From the NCBI GenBank assembly GCA_013407085.1, contig JACCGJ010010799.1:62001-126000 (forward strand): a stretch of 64,000 nucleotides of DNA, read 5' to 3'. The stretch is from Atriophallophorus winterbourni. Its lineage: Eukaryota; Platyhelminthes; Trematoda; Plagiorchiida; Microphallidae. Both the position numbers and the translations under genes were made by a program. Under the pieces are notes generated by a model. That model saw only the letters and a program-made list of their open reading frames with translations, was not told the DNA's origin and did no database searches. Below, one piece after another: positions 45,651 to 58,100 of the stretch; within the stretch, counting starts at the first letter, position 1, and each line of letters opens with the position of its first letter.

Positions 45651-46573
45651 AAACTGGGAACCTGGAACTTCCGGTCCATGCTTCCTGAATATCATGACGT
45701 CGTCTCGAATATCAGAGGCGTAAGAAAATCTGCTGTGATTAACAATGAGTTAAAGAGACTGGCTGCCATACAAGAGACGCGATTACCAGACAATGGTATA
45801 CTAACAGAAAGCGATTACACATGTTTTTGAAAGGAAGGGGTTCTGATGAGACTCGACTGCATGGATTTAAATTTGCCGCTCGAAACGACCTTCTAAATGT
45901 AACAGAACCGAGCAGCAGCGGGAGCGAACGGATTTGGACTGTAAATCTGAGGTGCATTACTGTTACCATTACGTTGGTAAGCGTTTATGCGCCGACGCTC
46001 ATTGCGACGACTTCTGAAAAAGACGCTTTTTTTCACAACCTCGCAATAACCTTGAAAAACGTGCAACAAAGAAATTGTGTAGTGGTATTGGGTGATTTCA
46101 TTGCTAGAGTTCGTGCGGATTACGAATCTTGGCAAAACTGTCTCAGGAGGTTCGGTGTAGGTAAAACCAATGAAAATGGACTACTCCTCTTAGAATTATG
46201 CACACAGTTCAGTCTTTGTGTTAGTAACACATTCTTTCAAACAAAACCACAGCATAAGGTCTCTTGGAAACATCCTCACTCTAAGCACTGGTACCAGCTT
46301 GATCTTATTCTTGTTAGGCGCACTAGTATAGGAAGTGTACTTCTCAACAGATCATATCAAAGCGCAGACTGTGACGCTGATCATTCACTGGTCTGTGCAA
46401 AACTGAAGCTTTCGGACACGAGATTTCACCGCACCAAATTGTCTGGTAAGCCTAGCATTGACGTCACACGCATGTGCGTACCTAATCTAGCTGGCAATTG
46501 GCAAGAGCATTCACAGTCGAGTTCAGCAAGACAACCCCACTTGAATTGGCTTCAGAAAACTGGGAATCGATAA
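45651..46573 (+). pseudogene. RTE copy 4 endonuclease domain
   Basis: Starts KLGTWNFRSMLPEYHDVVSN, then IQETRLPDNG (the Glu of the active site kept). A one-base shift near 45820 leads into a 250-codon frame with VSVYAPTLIATTSEKDAFF, VVVLGDFIARVRADYESWQN, WYQLDLILVRRTSIGSVLL and SADCDADHSLVCAKLKLSD. The order fits the APE-type endonuclease of RTE LINEs, which nicks target DNA. GDFN is GDFI, so the catalytic Asn is lost, while the Asp-His pair near the end is kept. Confidence 0.8.
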
Positions 46574-47139
46574 AAAGCTGCATATGCCGAGTCGCACTTT
46601 CAACTGTCGGCCCGAAGGAAGCTTGAACGAGCGACTGGTTCGAAGCAAAAGCTTCTGAGATGACTGCTGTGTTGGATGAGAAACGGTCAGCATTCTTGAG
46701 GCTCAAAGTTATGCCTAACAGATGAAAACTTACGACTATTAAGAGCAGCCAGAAATAAGTTCCAACATACTGCAAAGCGATGTGCAAATGACTACTGGAT
46801 AGAAATTAGCCTCAGTATCCAAAAAGCTGCGGATACTGGAATTTCTCACGGCATGTATGATGGGATCAAGAAAGCTATTGGTCTAAACAAACTTAAAACG
46901 GCTCCCATTAGGTCTGCATTTGGGCATTCGATTGTGGACAAAACTCAGCAGATGGAAAGACATTAGAGCACTTTTCCTGTGTCTACTGTAGGGACAGTAC
47001 GGTTTTACCACATGTATTTGAAAATGTCGAGCGGTTGCCGACTATTGAATATCTAGATATCCCCCTACTCTTGATGAGCTCAATAGAGCTACCGACCGCT
47101 TAGCGAATGGGAAGGCCCATGGTGACGACTGAATTCCAT

Positions 47140-48793
47140 CTGAGCTCATCAAATGCGGTGGAGCAACATTATTACAACCGCTTCACCATTTGCTACTTCA
47201 ATGCTGGCAGGAGAAATGTATTCCACAAGAGATGCGAGACGCAAATTTCATCACGCTATTCAAGAATAAAGGATATAGAGGTGACTGCAACAATTAAAAA
47301 GGAATCTCCCTTCTGAATGTTTTAGGCAAATTGTTTTCTAGCGTCATACAGATCCGGCTACAATTTTTGACTAATAGAATTTACTCGGAATCTCAATGTG
47401 GCATCCGCAATGGAAGATCAACCGTTGACATGATCTTCTCCTTGAGACAACTTCAAGAAAAGTTTCGGGAACAGCATATGCCAATATACTCTGCTTTTAT
47501 TGATTTAACGGAGGCGTTCGACTACGTCGCAGGGTGGGTCTTTTCAAAATGCTTGATTTGATAGGCTGCACCCCAAGACTGCTAAAGCTCGTTATGTCGT
47601 TCCACTCAGGCCTGATAGGCTCAGACAATTTTAAAGGTATCAGCTCAGAAGCCTTTGAAATTCGCCGAGGATTCAAACAAGGGTGTTTTCTTGCTCCCAC
47701 GATGTTCGGCATTTTCTTTGCTCTGCTTCTAAAGCACGCTTTTTTAGGACGAGAACAGAAGGCATTTACATACGCACGCGAAGTGATGGCAAGCTTTTCA
47801 ACCTAAGCCGGTTGAGAGCACAAACCAAGGCACGCAATTTGCTATTTCTTGACCGGCAGATTGCTGAAGATGCAGCCTTCATTGCTAACTCCCAAGAGCA
47901 CCTTCAGTCTCTAATGGACTGCTTTTCGTCGGCATGCAAAGACTTTGCGCTAACAATCAACATGCGCAAGACCAAAGTCCTTGTTCAAGTGACTGTATCG
48001 CCTCATATCATAACTGTTGGAAACTGTCAGCTTGAATCAGAACATCAGTTCACATATCTTGGTTCAACCATTGCGGATAACCTGTTGCTTGACACGGAGA
48101 TTGATGAGCGGATTGGCAGAGCGGCTGTCATTTTGTCCCGATTGAACTGTCGTGTTTTGGGTAACCGCAAGCCGACTGTAAAGACAAAGATGATGGTATA
48201 CAGCGCGTGCCTACTAAATGCTTTACTGTACGGCAGTTAAACCTGGACAACCCACGCGAGACACGAACGGAAGCTAAATGCTTTCCATCTACGAAGCATT
48301 TTCTCGTATCTTGAAAATATCGTGGGTGGAGAGAGTGACTTATACTGAAGTGCTTTCGAAAGCTGCTCTACAGAGCATGTTCACTCTATTGCGACAGCGC
48401 CGCCTCCGCTGGCTTGGCCATGTCTACAGAATGGAAAATGGTCGTATTCCGGAAGATCTACTCTATGGTGAGTTGCAACTAGGATGTCAATCATTGGGCA
48501 GATCGCACTTGCGGTACAAAGACGATTGGCGAAGTGATATGAAAGCTCTTGGCATTGAGAAGGCGAGTTGAGAAGAACTTGCTCTTGACAGCTCACATTG
48601 AAGGCACTGTGTAAAGCGTCGTCTGCAAGCTGAGCAGGAGCAGATACAGCTCTTGGCTGCTGAATGCAGATCACGCAGCCTGCGTGCAACTGACGCAATA
48701 CAACCGAGTTCTGACTTTCGTTGCCAGCGCTGCGGGAGAGATTGTTCCTCACGAATCGGACTGTTTGGTCATTCCAAAAGCTGCAAAACTTGA
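47140..48793 (+). pseudogene. RTE copy 4 reverse transcriptase and zinc-knuckle tail
   Basis: Pieces in order: CGIRNGRSTVDMIFSLRQLQ, YSAFIDLTEAFDYV (motif A, Asp kept), GCFLAPTMFGIFFALLLKHA (motif B), then RQIAEDAAFIANSQ where LFADDSALIA is expected (the first Asp is Glu). The thumb region has FTYLGSTIADNLLLDTEIDE. The 3' end encodes RRLRWLGHVYRMENGRIPED, and the tail CQRCGRDCSSRIGLFGHSKS, a C-x2-C-x12-H-x3-C zinc knuckle typical of the family. The 185-codon frame 47683-48240 is the longest piece. Motif C is damaged, so it is inactive. Confidence 0.8.
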
Positions 48794-48869
48794 ACATTCA
48801 CGCGATTGTGATGTACATCCATGGTTGCCATCGACCGAATGAGGCAACCAACAACAACCATAATGATTA

Positions 48870-51800
48870 CCTAAATTAACGTTATATGTATTTATTTTGC
48901 CATAAATAAATGCCCTAATTTTGTATATAGCAACATATATGTCTGATTCTCACTGTGACGGTATGTAAAAGGGATTTTAAAATCGTACGATTTTCTAGCA
49001 TTCATTAATTCATGTCTTTCAGGTAGACAAATTCCTCCAGTCTGCGAAATCTGTTTCGCGTGGTTAAAAAGACCAAATCCATTTTAGGGAAATTATTTAA
49101 TTCGAGAAACATATATCGACTCTAAATTTTAGGAAATCGAAGAAAACGTATCATTCACGAATTTTATTGGTGGAATCGTGTTAATGAGCCTGAATATTTG
49201 ATGGAAAGACATCCTGAATGCGATACTTCTACTCATAGGACTGTGAACTTTGTATAATCTGTACAAATAATCACCAAAAACTCTTTTCCGCGTTGATTAG
49301 TGGCAATCTAAATATAAATAAAATGTTGCGCTTCGCCCCTAATTGCAAAGATAATTACTTCAAATATCGGATATTTTTCAGGTAAGATTTATCTTTCCTA
49401 TTGATTTCAACAAACTCAAGTACATATTGAATCACCCGAATCTCGCTTATATGTTTAAACAATTCACCAGCTGTTCAGAAGTTTGGAGAAATATCGATAT
49501 GATGAAAAAGGATTTCAGGTTATTAAAACACATGGTTCGGGTCAAAATGATTGTTATGAAACGTGATTAGGTCAGAAACGTATAATCCACTGTCACAATC
49601 CAACTGTCTAATTACGTACTCCCAAGAACATGTTCAAACAGTTAAACGTCTTAATTTGAACAAACACGACTGCTGTCCCATTGTGTGTTGTCTGTAATGG
49701 AAGCGCATGCAATTACAGATAATTCAGAAAAACATATTGTTGTAATATTTAAAAGGGATTTGATTATTCTAAAATACACGAACATAATTATATTCGCGAT
49801 TTTCATACTTGAGATTGTATCAAACAATCTGCAAATTCGACATAAAAAGTTACGTGATTTTTTTGACAGAATCAGGTTTTAATATTGTTCTCACCACAGA
49901 TCACGCATTAAAACAAATGTTTTTAAAAAAGTGTAGACCTATTGACATTTTGAGTAAATGCATATTGAGTTATTCCAAATCACGATGACAAAAGTTTATT
50001 CAGACAAGCTGACAGCACGCAATGTTATTTCAAGTGGAACCGGTGAAATTAACACGTGTGGTATTGCCAGTTTTCACCTGGTAGAAAATAAATTGTGGAA
50101 TGAAGTGTCAGTTTCCCAGGTTTAATTTTCAACGATTTGTCATCCTATTTGCAAAATATGATATCGTTATTGGAAGGATAATGATTTTAAAAAATGGAGA
50201 ACGTATAGATATCTGAAGTTTGGTAATTGTGTAAAACCTGATTTCGTATTTAACATAAATATGTAGCTGAAATGTCAAACAGTTTCCAAGAAAAATTTGC
50301 ATTCATTCATTTGAGCTCCTTTTACATCAGCTTCGATACACATATAAACACCTCAATGGTTTTTGTAGGAATTTTGATCCCGACAGATGAAACGTTTCGT
50401 AGCTTTTCAAAATTTCATTGTATTTCTTACTTGCAACTAACTGTATGACTAGATTGATATTTTTCTTGTGTATATTCAACTAGAATTCTATTTATTTTAA
50501 AACCAAATACGAATCACTGGAAAATTATTGAATACAAATAGGCCAGGTGAAGTTTTTAATCTAAACGACTATTCATGACATGACAAATAACATGCAAAAC
50601 ATTCGATGCAAGAAATAATCTCGTCAATATACCAGCGGTCTGTACAGCTATTAGTTACATCACGACTTGAACCTCATTTCAAACCTTCGAGAAATATTAT
50701 CCTAAAACACTAAATCACACAACACCTCAATATTCAATCCTTTATACACCAAATTTTCCCGGAACAAAAACAAGTTCAAGTATTGCGTCGAGCAAACCCC
50801 AGCGCAATTGCACGTTCATGTGTTCAATCGTGGGTTTTAATCAATTGATTAATATTTGATATATAAAAATAAAATTGAAAGATATTCAGTTAGTGTAATC
50901 TTCAGTTTATTTTTCGCCTTTGACAAGGACGCTTCATCAAACTCAGTGCGATTGGAAAAGTTATTGAATACCACTTCATCTTAAACCTGCAATCTATCAT
51001 AACAATAAACTGCTTATTGATAACCTAAAGGTGCGAAGTCACGTAAACGAGGTTAAGATCAATTTCGTTATTAACCATGCTAGGTTTCAAAATTGGTGAA
51101 GGTCATTTGACAATCTGACTATCATTTGCACGATTAAAACGTGCATGACAAACGTGAATGGAGTTTAATAATGATTAAATCACGCATACATGTAAGAATC
51201 AGTAAAACGTAACAGCGCACTGTCATAGACATCCCTACCACAACTGCCATCCATTGTGATTTTCAGTGCATCAATCTGAATGCGTTTCATTTTACCGTAA
51301 ATGCCAACCGCAGCCATATTGTGTCATGGATTCAACACATGTTCTTTCAATGCGAGTCACTGATCATATATTTTGAGGTAGGCTAGACGTGCAAGCGTTT
51401 CGTTGTGCTTTTCTTGTGCTCTCCATTACTGACATAATTTTACTCAGCTCGCTATCATGTCTACAAAACACTTAAATCTGTTCATTTCTTCATATAAACA
51501 AAATAATTAGTGAATATTGGCGACAACTTATTACCTAGGCTCAATAATGCTGACAGAAATGTTTTACGTCTGTTATATCTAAATATATACATATCATGTG
51601 TCGAAAGCTTTTCTTTCTTTCTTCAGTATTCTGTTCTATGTAATTTGCATTGTGAAAACCATTCGGAAATCGATGGTCTATATGTTGTTTAGCTGGGCTC
51701 TCGAAACAGATGACAGTTTTACATATGGAACGAAGTTCAGTGTGTTGCAAACTATGTACTGTCTGTAAATTTGCTTGAACGTGCATTACTTCTTGGTGGG

Positions 51801-52405
51801 GATGCATCACTTGGTCACAAAAACAGACTTTGGGAGGAAAAAGTAGGACAATTGAGGATGTGTGGTTTCTGAATAGCTAAAGCGATTGAAGACGCTTTCC
51901 AAAATCCGTATTTTATGGAATTCACACTCAACTCAACAATACGTTGTACACGGTAACTAGGGAGATTTTATTTTTGAAAGATCGGAGCACCTTAACAAAC
52001 TTCTCATGCGAATTCCTTGTTTTATCGATATAAGATTCATTCATTTGTCTTCCAACGTTTTAAGTATTCTGATTCATAGATTCGACATTCAAATATTATC
52101 TTGCGCGGTATCCGATTTGTCTGCAAGTCACATCGGATGCGATTGACAGTTTATCAGGTTGCTTTAAACATTATTAACAATAATCCACTGGTACGTTAAT
52201 GGCTGTTCAATCAAAAGTGCTTACGTAAGCGCTACCTTAGAACTTTTATCAAATGTAGTGTTTAATATTTAGCAAATAGTTTGGTTTGATTCAAGTTGAA
52301 GAAACATATAAGTGCAGTTTTGATTGTAAATTTATACCAATTAAAAACCAGTTGCATGCACACAATTCCGTAAATACGATTATAAGTATCTACGTGTATA
52401 ATATT
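48870..52405. other. No gene recognised over 3.5 kb
   Basis: AT-rich DNA with only short frames. I found no repeat family, RNA gene or exon I could support here. Confidence 0.4.
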
Positions 52406-52408
52406 GTA

Positions 52409-52439
<31 letters not shown>
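52409..52439 (+). repeat. (TA)n microsatellite, about 15 units
   Basis: Uninterrupted alternation of T and A. Confidence 0.95.
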
Positions 52440-52441
<2 letters not shown>

Positions 52442-53026
52442 GCATTTTCAATTATCGAATATTTGAGCGTTAATATGTTTACCTCCCTAAAAATTTTTTC
52501 ACTGTCATTTTGACAGATAATCTGTCTCAAGGGAATAATATTATTTTTATGTCGCTTGTGAAATACATCTTGTTATCTCCGAAAGTCTTGCAGCTTGAAA
52601 TATTCCAATTTGCTGCTAATTTTATTGCAGTACGTGATCTCAGAGTGACTGCGTTGTTTCAAGGATTTAAATGTAGAAATGTAGAAATATTTAATCATTT
52701 TGATATTATTTGTCATTTTGCATGCATATTTCGTGTACATTAAGAAATAGGTAAGTTTTAATGCACTTTCATATTTTTTGAATACGACATTTTCCTGAGA
52801 AAAGCATACCATTAATTTTCTTGTGGAAATCTTTATATGATGAACAAACCTTTCGCCAGGTTCGACTACAAAAACTAGATAAGCTTAAGTGTGCACACGG
52901 TAATTTATTCCATTAATATATTTGCCAGTGAAACCTTAAACTCTGTTTACCGATACGCTGACAAAGGTTGATTGCGAATCTTCCACTATTTCAAGCGCAT
53001 GCGAATCCTCATCGTACTACCCTTAT

Positions 53027-53062
53027 CTGTTCAGTAATAAACTAAGGAAACCGGTCGAGAGA
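53027..53062 (+). ncRNA. Hammerhead-like relic
   Basis: Core CTGTTCA (two changes), weak helix II, then intact GAAACCGGTC (53047-53056). Helix I is poor. Unlikely to be active. Confidence 0.35.
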
Positions 53063-53254
53063 GTGAGTATGTTATACAATTGCATGCAACTGAGTATTTA
53101 TTTTCAACATTATTGGATCAAGCCCTATATGCATGTTGTTCGGCAGGTGTTTGAGCAGAAAGTTTGTACCAACCTTATCCAACAGAGTCATACAAAGGCA
53201 ACATGCTTATATTTCTTGCCCTATTTCCAGATGTGCAAATCCTAATTTTAATGT

Positions 53255-53296
53255 CAATACCAGATGAGGGGAAACATTACGAAACTGGTCGTGTGG
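53255..53296 (+). ncRNA. Hammerhead-ribozyme-like motif
   Basis: CAATAC (53255-53260) pairs with GTGTGG (53291-53296) at five of six positions with one G-T. The core is CAGATGA (one change), followed by GGGG-AAACA-TTAC (weak helix II) and GAAACTGGTC. Compensated pairs in helix I with a sequence different from the other copies argue that the fold was once under constraint. Confidence 0.45.
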
Positions 53297-53415
53297 ATTG
53301 TGTGATGATAATACATATACATAGGTGTTCTTGTATTGACCTGGTTCTTCCTTATGCTGTTGTTGGCCCCCGTTGGTCAATGTCGCCCATGGATGTACAT
53401 CACATCGCATGAATT

Positions 53416-54200
53416 TCATGTTTTGCAGCTTTTTAAATGACTAAGCAGTCCGATTCGGGAGGAACAATGTCTCCCGCAGCGCTTGCAACGATAGTCAGAA
53501 CTCTGTTGTATTGCATCAGTTGCACGCCGGCGGCGTGATCTGCGTTCAGCAGCCAAGAGCTGTATTTGCTCCTCCCCGGCTTGCAGACGACGCTTTACAC
53601 AATGCTCCAAAGTGAGCGGTCAAGAGCAAGTTCTTCCCAGCTTGCGGGGTCAATGTCAAGAGCTTTCATATCTCTTTTGCAAACATCTTTGTACCGCAAG
53701 TGCGGTCTGCCCAATGGTCGACTTCCTAATTGCAACTCACCGTAGAGTAGATCTTTCGGAATACGACCATTTTCCATTCTATAGACATGACCAAGCCACC
53801 GCAGGCGGCGCTGACGTAATAGGGTGAACATGCTCTGTAGACCAGCTTTTGAAAGCACTCAGCGTTAGTCACTCTGTCCATCCACGATATGTTCAAGATA
53901 CGACGGATGCTTCGTAGATGGAAAGCATTCAGCTTCCGTTCGTGTCTTGCGTGGTGTGGTCCAGGTTTCACTGCCGTCTAGTAAAGCATTTTAGTACGCA
54001 CGCGCTGTATACACCATCATCTTTGTCTTTACAGTCAGCTTGCGGTTACCCCAAACACGAGAGTTCAATCGAGACAGAATGACAGCTGCTCTGCCAATCC
54101 GCTTATCAATCTCCGTGTCTAGCGAGAGGTTATCCGCATGGTTGAACCAAGATATGGAAATGATGTACTGGTTAAAGCTGACAGTTTCCAACAGTGATGA
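53416..54200 (-). pseudogene. RTE copy 5 thumb and C-terminal zinc-knuckle region
   Basis: Frames in order: NLSLDTEIDKRIGRAAVILS and VWGNRKLTVKTKMMV; RHERKLNAFHLRSIRRILNI; GLQSMFTLLRQRRLRWLGHV and GRPHLRYKDVCKRDMKALDI; then CVKRRLQAGEEQIQLLAAE and CKRCGRHCSSRIGLLSHLKS before the stop at 53416. The zinc knuckle C-x2-C-x12-H-x3-C is complete here. Three frame changes separate the pieces. Confidence 0.8.
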
Positions 54201-54307
54201 TGGGGCGATACAGTCCCTTGGACCAAGGAACTTTGTCTTGCTCTGCTGAATTGTTAGACAAAGTCTTTGGGCCCCGAAAAACGTCCATTAGCGACTGTTA
54301 GGTTCTC

Positions 54308-54565
54308 TTAGGAGCGAGCAATAAAGGCTGCATCGTCGGCAAACAACAGGTCACGGATTATCACATCCCGTACTTTGGTTCGTGCTCTCAACCGGTTCAG
54401 GTTGAAAAGCTTACCATCACTTCGCGTGCGTATGTAAATGCCTTCTGTTCTCGTCCTAAAAGCGTGCTTCAGAAGCAGAGCAAAGAAAATGCCGAACAGT
54501 GTGGGAGCAAGAACACACCCTTGTTTGACGCCTCGGCGAATTTCAAATGCTTCTGAACTGCAACC
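54308..54565 (-). pseudogene. RTE copy 5 reverse transcriptase fragment (motifs B and C)
   Basis: An open stretch of about 85 codons: SSEAFEIRRGVKQGCVLAPT (motif B), LFGIFFALLLKHAFRTRTEG, GKLFNLNRLRARTKV and DLLFADDAAFIARS (motif C with both Asp), then TAA. No start codon is present because the copy is truncated. It keeps motif C intact, unlike copy 4. Confidence 0.75.
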
Positions 54566-54783
54566 TTATGATATTAGTTGTAGTATAGCAATGTTCTTAG
54601 GACACGCATCATGAGATTGATCAATAGTGATTACACATTTTGAACACTAATAATACATATTAAATTTTGTTTACACCATACGCCATCTGGAAATATTTCG
54701 TTATCGATTCCAACCAACTAATTGCATATCACTTGGGTTGAACGCCATAAAGGCAGATTAAAATCGTTCCACGTAAAAGGAAA

Positions 54784-54789
54784 TTTATT
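54784..54789 (-). terminator. AATAAA polyadenylation signal after the candidate peptide gene
   Basis: Minus-strand AATAAA 27 bases after the stop codon of the 75-residue frame. Confidence 0.45.
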
Positions 54790-54815
54790 GCATCGTGTAT
54801 ATGATACAAGTCGAA

Positions 54816-55043
54816 TTAATCTTCAGCCGAGGTCCCAGTCAGTCGACTGATGAACAATTCCGGCCCACGTTTTGAGTTCAGCATTTCCGGGAAATTTCTT
54901 GATGGATGTGAAATAATAGCTTCTCCGTGTATGAAAACCCAGCGTTCGGGTGAACTCCAATTTTCTTTCGTTGGGTGTGATTGGATCGTGTGAAGATCAT
55001 GAAACAGTATGAAAAATATGATTGTCACACATACTGATGACAT
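54816..55043 (-). CDS. Candidate small secreted peptide precursor, 75 residues
   Basis: ATG at 55043-55041 opens 75 codons ending in TAA. Residues 1-22 (MSSVCVTIIFFILFHDLHTI plus QS) look like a signal peptide. The rest is hydrophilic, has HPTKENWSSPERWVFIHGEA and a dibasic KR in MLNSKRGPELFISRLTGTS, and ends SAED. No Cys is present after the signal. A dibasic site in a short secreted protein would suit a neuropeptide-type precursor, but I recognise no family. It sits between a pyrimidine-rich acceptor (ending 55083) and AATAAA (54784-54789), so a whole one-exon message can be drawn. The frame also stays open upstream through the acceptor. Confidence 0.45.
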   Translation of the reverse strand: MSSVCVTIIFFILFHDLHTIQSHPTKENWSSPERWVFIHGEAIISHPSRNFPEMLNSKRGPELFISRLTGTSAED

Positions 55044-55082
55044 TGTTTTGAGCGAATTGGGATAAAGGATCTCGAGGAATTG

Positions 55083-55101
55083 CTGTAAAAATAATGGATA
55101 T
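55083..55101 (-). promoter_or_regulatory. 3' splice acceptor before the candidate peptide gene
   Basis: Minus strand TTATTTTTACAG, 39 bases before the ATG. It could join an upstream non-coding exon or be a spliced-leader trans-splicing acceptor, which flatworms use. Neither is shown by sequence alone. Confidence 0.35.
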
Positions 55102-55119
55102 GTTTTATAGAACATTGAT

Positions 55120-58100
55120 ACAAATCTGCTGCAAGAATATTCTGCTCAATTGTTGCTAAACAAAAGTGAATATGCTGTTTAAAACGTTTGTAATGTACCA
55201 GTCAGAGCAGTTTGTTGGTAACTTTTCGCTTCCAACACTAAGGCGTCTTCAAAGAACTTAGTCATTCGTTTCAAGAATATGGTTCCGCTATTCGCTTTAT
55301 TCGTTACGTTGTTTTCATGTTCATTTTGTTTATGAAAGCCAATTAAAGTAAGCGCCGCAAATATTCGTTGACGTCGAACTTTGTATAATGTTGATGCTTT
55401 CGTTAGATAATATCCTACAAAGGTAAATTGTGACCAAACTCATGAACCAAGTTTGATTTAGCTTTGAACTGTGTAAAGTCTATGAATGGCAAACATTGTC
55501 ATTTAAATAACTTGGTCCTTAATAACAAACCCCGTCCTGGACGTACTGTTTCATTTTATCACTAGGAGGAATAAGGCTATTTATCCAGTGTTTGTGAAGA
55601 GGGCATGTGTATTGATTAATTAAAGTTAAGGGAACGTTAAGCCAGCCATATTCAAACAGTATGCAGAATTTAGTACCGATTGATTTTCACCAGCGGAGTA
55701 CAAATTATTTCGTCTGAAATGTCGCACGTAGAGGTTACTAATTCACATATTAATTAATGTTGCCTTTTTGAAATAAAATGCCATACATTTAATTGAAAAA
55801 TACGTAATGGTGTTTTAATCATTGCCAAGTGTAACACAGTGAAACTAATATTCTCTAAATTTGTTCTAGAGAAAAGTATACTCATATATTTAAATCTTCT
55901 TTGCATAATGGAGAATGTTTTGCTATGTGTGTGTCAACACGAGCTAACATTTCCCATAACGCATTCCAACATCCTAATAAACCTAATAGATCCGGATCAC
56001 AAATATAGTACCTGATAATATGAAAACGTATAAATTGAACCTAACTGTGTTTATGATGACGTTCCGTTTAACTACGAATGTACATTTCTGGAAAAAAATA
56101 ATTTTAGTGATCACCAGCTCACAATGAATTATTGTGTTCAGTTGACAGTTGCCAACATCTTTTGAATAGTCATTGTGTGGCAAATACGACGAGGATATCT
56201 GATTAACTGACATTCTAGATGGTGAATGGTGAGGTCGAATAGTAAGTGTTGATTGAGTAACAAATTATACGTTTTAGAAGTATTAAAATTTTTAACGAAA
56301 TAATTTTATAAACTCTATCAAAAGGCTCAATGTTTTGACTAAAAAACTATCTAGGACACTTCCTTAAGAGGTAAAACAGGTAAAAAATATTTAGTCTTTC
56401 CACGTCTCATTATTACATATTCTTTGAAAAAACACTACCGGAAAATTTGTGGGCCAACATAACAGCATGATTCAACTTCAGATATCGGCTCGTAACTTAC
56501 TCTGATACCGGATTCAAAAGGAATAATTAGATAGCAAACATACTTCAGTGAATATAAAATTTAGATGCCGAATCCAATGCCAGAAATCGCAAATAGTGAC
56601 CGTGAAACCTAACTCGTTTCACATTATAAATGTCTGCAGAGTTCATCCTAGTTCGCTGACCACCACTGTTCATCACAGAGTTTACTAATAATGATTTCTG
56701 GACATTTAACACAAACCACTTCTATCTGACCAGATTTCCAAAACGATTAATGATTTAAATCGCATTATATGTGGTGTCACATGGTAAAGCACGCATCCAA
56801 TGTCTCCATCCACAGGGAAGGAGTACGTAATTATGTTGATACAAACAATTCCAAAACAATCGCGAATTGGGTGATACATTTCACCGGATAAAACGTAATG
56901 TATTGATTTTCGAGTGTCGTGATCAAATCCTGAATCCAACCGAATGATATGATTTAGCCTTCAATAACGGTAACTGGACCGCATGTAAATTATTTAAGGC
57001 ACCAAAAACTTTCGTGTAGTTCTGGGTGCGTAATTGAATGGCAAATTACTAAAGGTCAAGCTAATGCGGAACTCTGTGAAACAGAAATAAAACATCTCCG
57101 TTCGTAGAACGACTCCTTCTTCAAATGAGTAAGCTTTCTTCCTTAAGGAAGAATATCTTTTGCGAACAATCATTAACTGAAAGTTGACTCGGCTTTTCCA
57201 TATTTTTAAAATCGTTGAATATAATATTCTGGGTATATTCTGAATAACATTTTCAAACTATTCGTCGTGGAAAAGAATGTTCGGATTTAGCTTCTATTCT
57301 GTTATGATGAGTGCTGTAGTTAAAATTGACCATATTGGATTATATTATAATATATTCAATTTTATTACAGCAAATACTCTAAGGTTTTCTGATAAAAGAA
57401 AAATCACAAATCTCTCTATTGACAGTACGCAAATACCTATACGGAAATGAAATATTTCCAATTCCGAGATATTGAACTTTTAATCAAAATGTAATGTTGA
57501 AACTTAATTTCGAACTAAAATATCACGGTACAAGATAACGTCGGTATGCAAATCTAATCAAATAAGATAATTATTTTTCTAGAAAAATGATCCATTCTAA
57601 TTATTTTGTTTCCTTCGCAAAATTTATTGAAAACAATTATTTGTGAAATGTTTCAAATCAATCTTCCGTTAAGATACCATAATTAAGTTTGATTAATTTT
57701 CGAAATTTAATTCGCTGTTGAAAATATACCAGTCTATTAATTTATTGTCTGTATAATTGCGGAGATAAAAATGTAAGTATAGGTAATCACGAATAAATAT
57801 TTTCAAAGAAAATCTCATTTAAACTGCCTGAGCATGTTGGTTGTATTGAATACTCACAAAACTGAGAGCCTGGTTTCGTAATTCCTTTCACATTAGGCTT
57901 CACATAACGTAGACTTTATTCATACATGCGAAGTATGAATTTGACCGGGAAGTAAAATATCATCTTCGTGTTATTACTGATTATGTATTTGAGTTGGTGA
58001 GGCATATAAGCGTTCGAATTTCGCAACAGCTTTCGTGTAAATTTAAAAGTACCACGGTTCAAGAACTTAATGTTCATCAATTAATTTCTTTGGTTGAAAA

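Larger units (their letters stand above)
44950..48860 (+). mobile_element. RTE-like LINE, copy 4 (plus, longest copy)
   Basis: Contains a 5' leader (44950-45640), endonuclease (45651-46573), linker, reverse transcriptase (about 47140-48240), GHVYRMENGRIPEDLLYGEL block (48278-48571), C-terminal zinc knuckle ending at 48793 and a 3' region with GATGTACATCCATGG and the CCAACAACAACC tail. It is the best-preserved of the five members and serves as the reference for the family here. Frame breaks occur near 45820, 46575 and 47560, and within the RT. Confidence 0.85.
52960..53310 (+). repeat. Penelope pseudo-LTR repeats, degenerate dimer
   Basis: Contains TTCAAGCGCATGCGAATCCT, GTACCAACCTTATCCAACAG and two hammerhead-like motifs about 235 bases apart, on the plus strand. 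It lies directly beside the 3' end of RTE copy 5. Confidence 0.6.
53350..54568 (-). mobile_element. RTE-like LINE, copy 5 (minus, 5'-truncated)
   Basis: Begins inside the reverse transcriptase at about 54568, just before motif B, and runs to the 3' end with the conserved ATGTACATCCATGG and a CCAACAACA tail near 53356-53370. Clean loss of everything 5' of one point is typical of incomplete target-primed reverse transcription. Confidence 0.8.

Noticed and set aside
52850..52890. tRNA-like B box (GGTTCGACTAC)
   Set aside because: No A box, acceptor stem or anticodon arm could be found around it.
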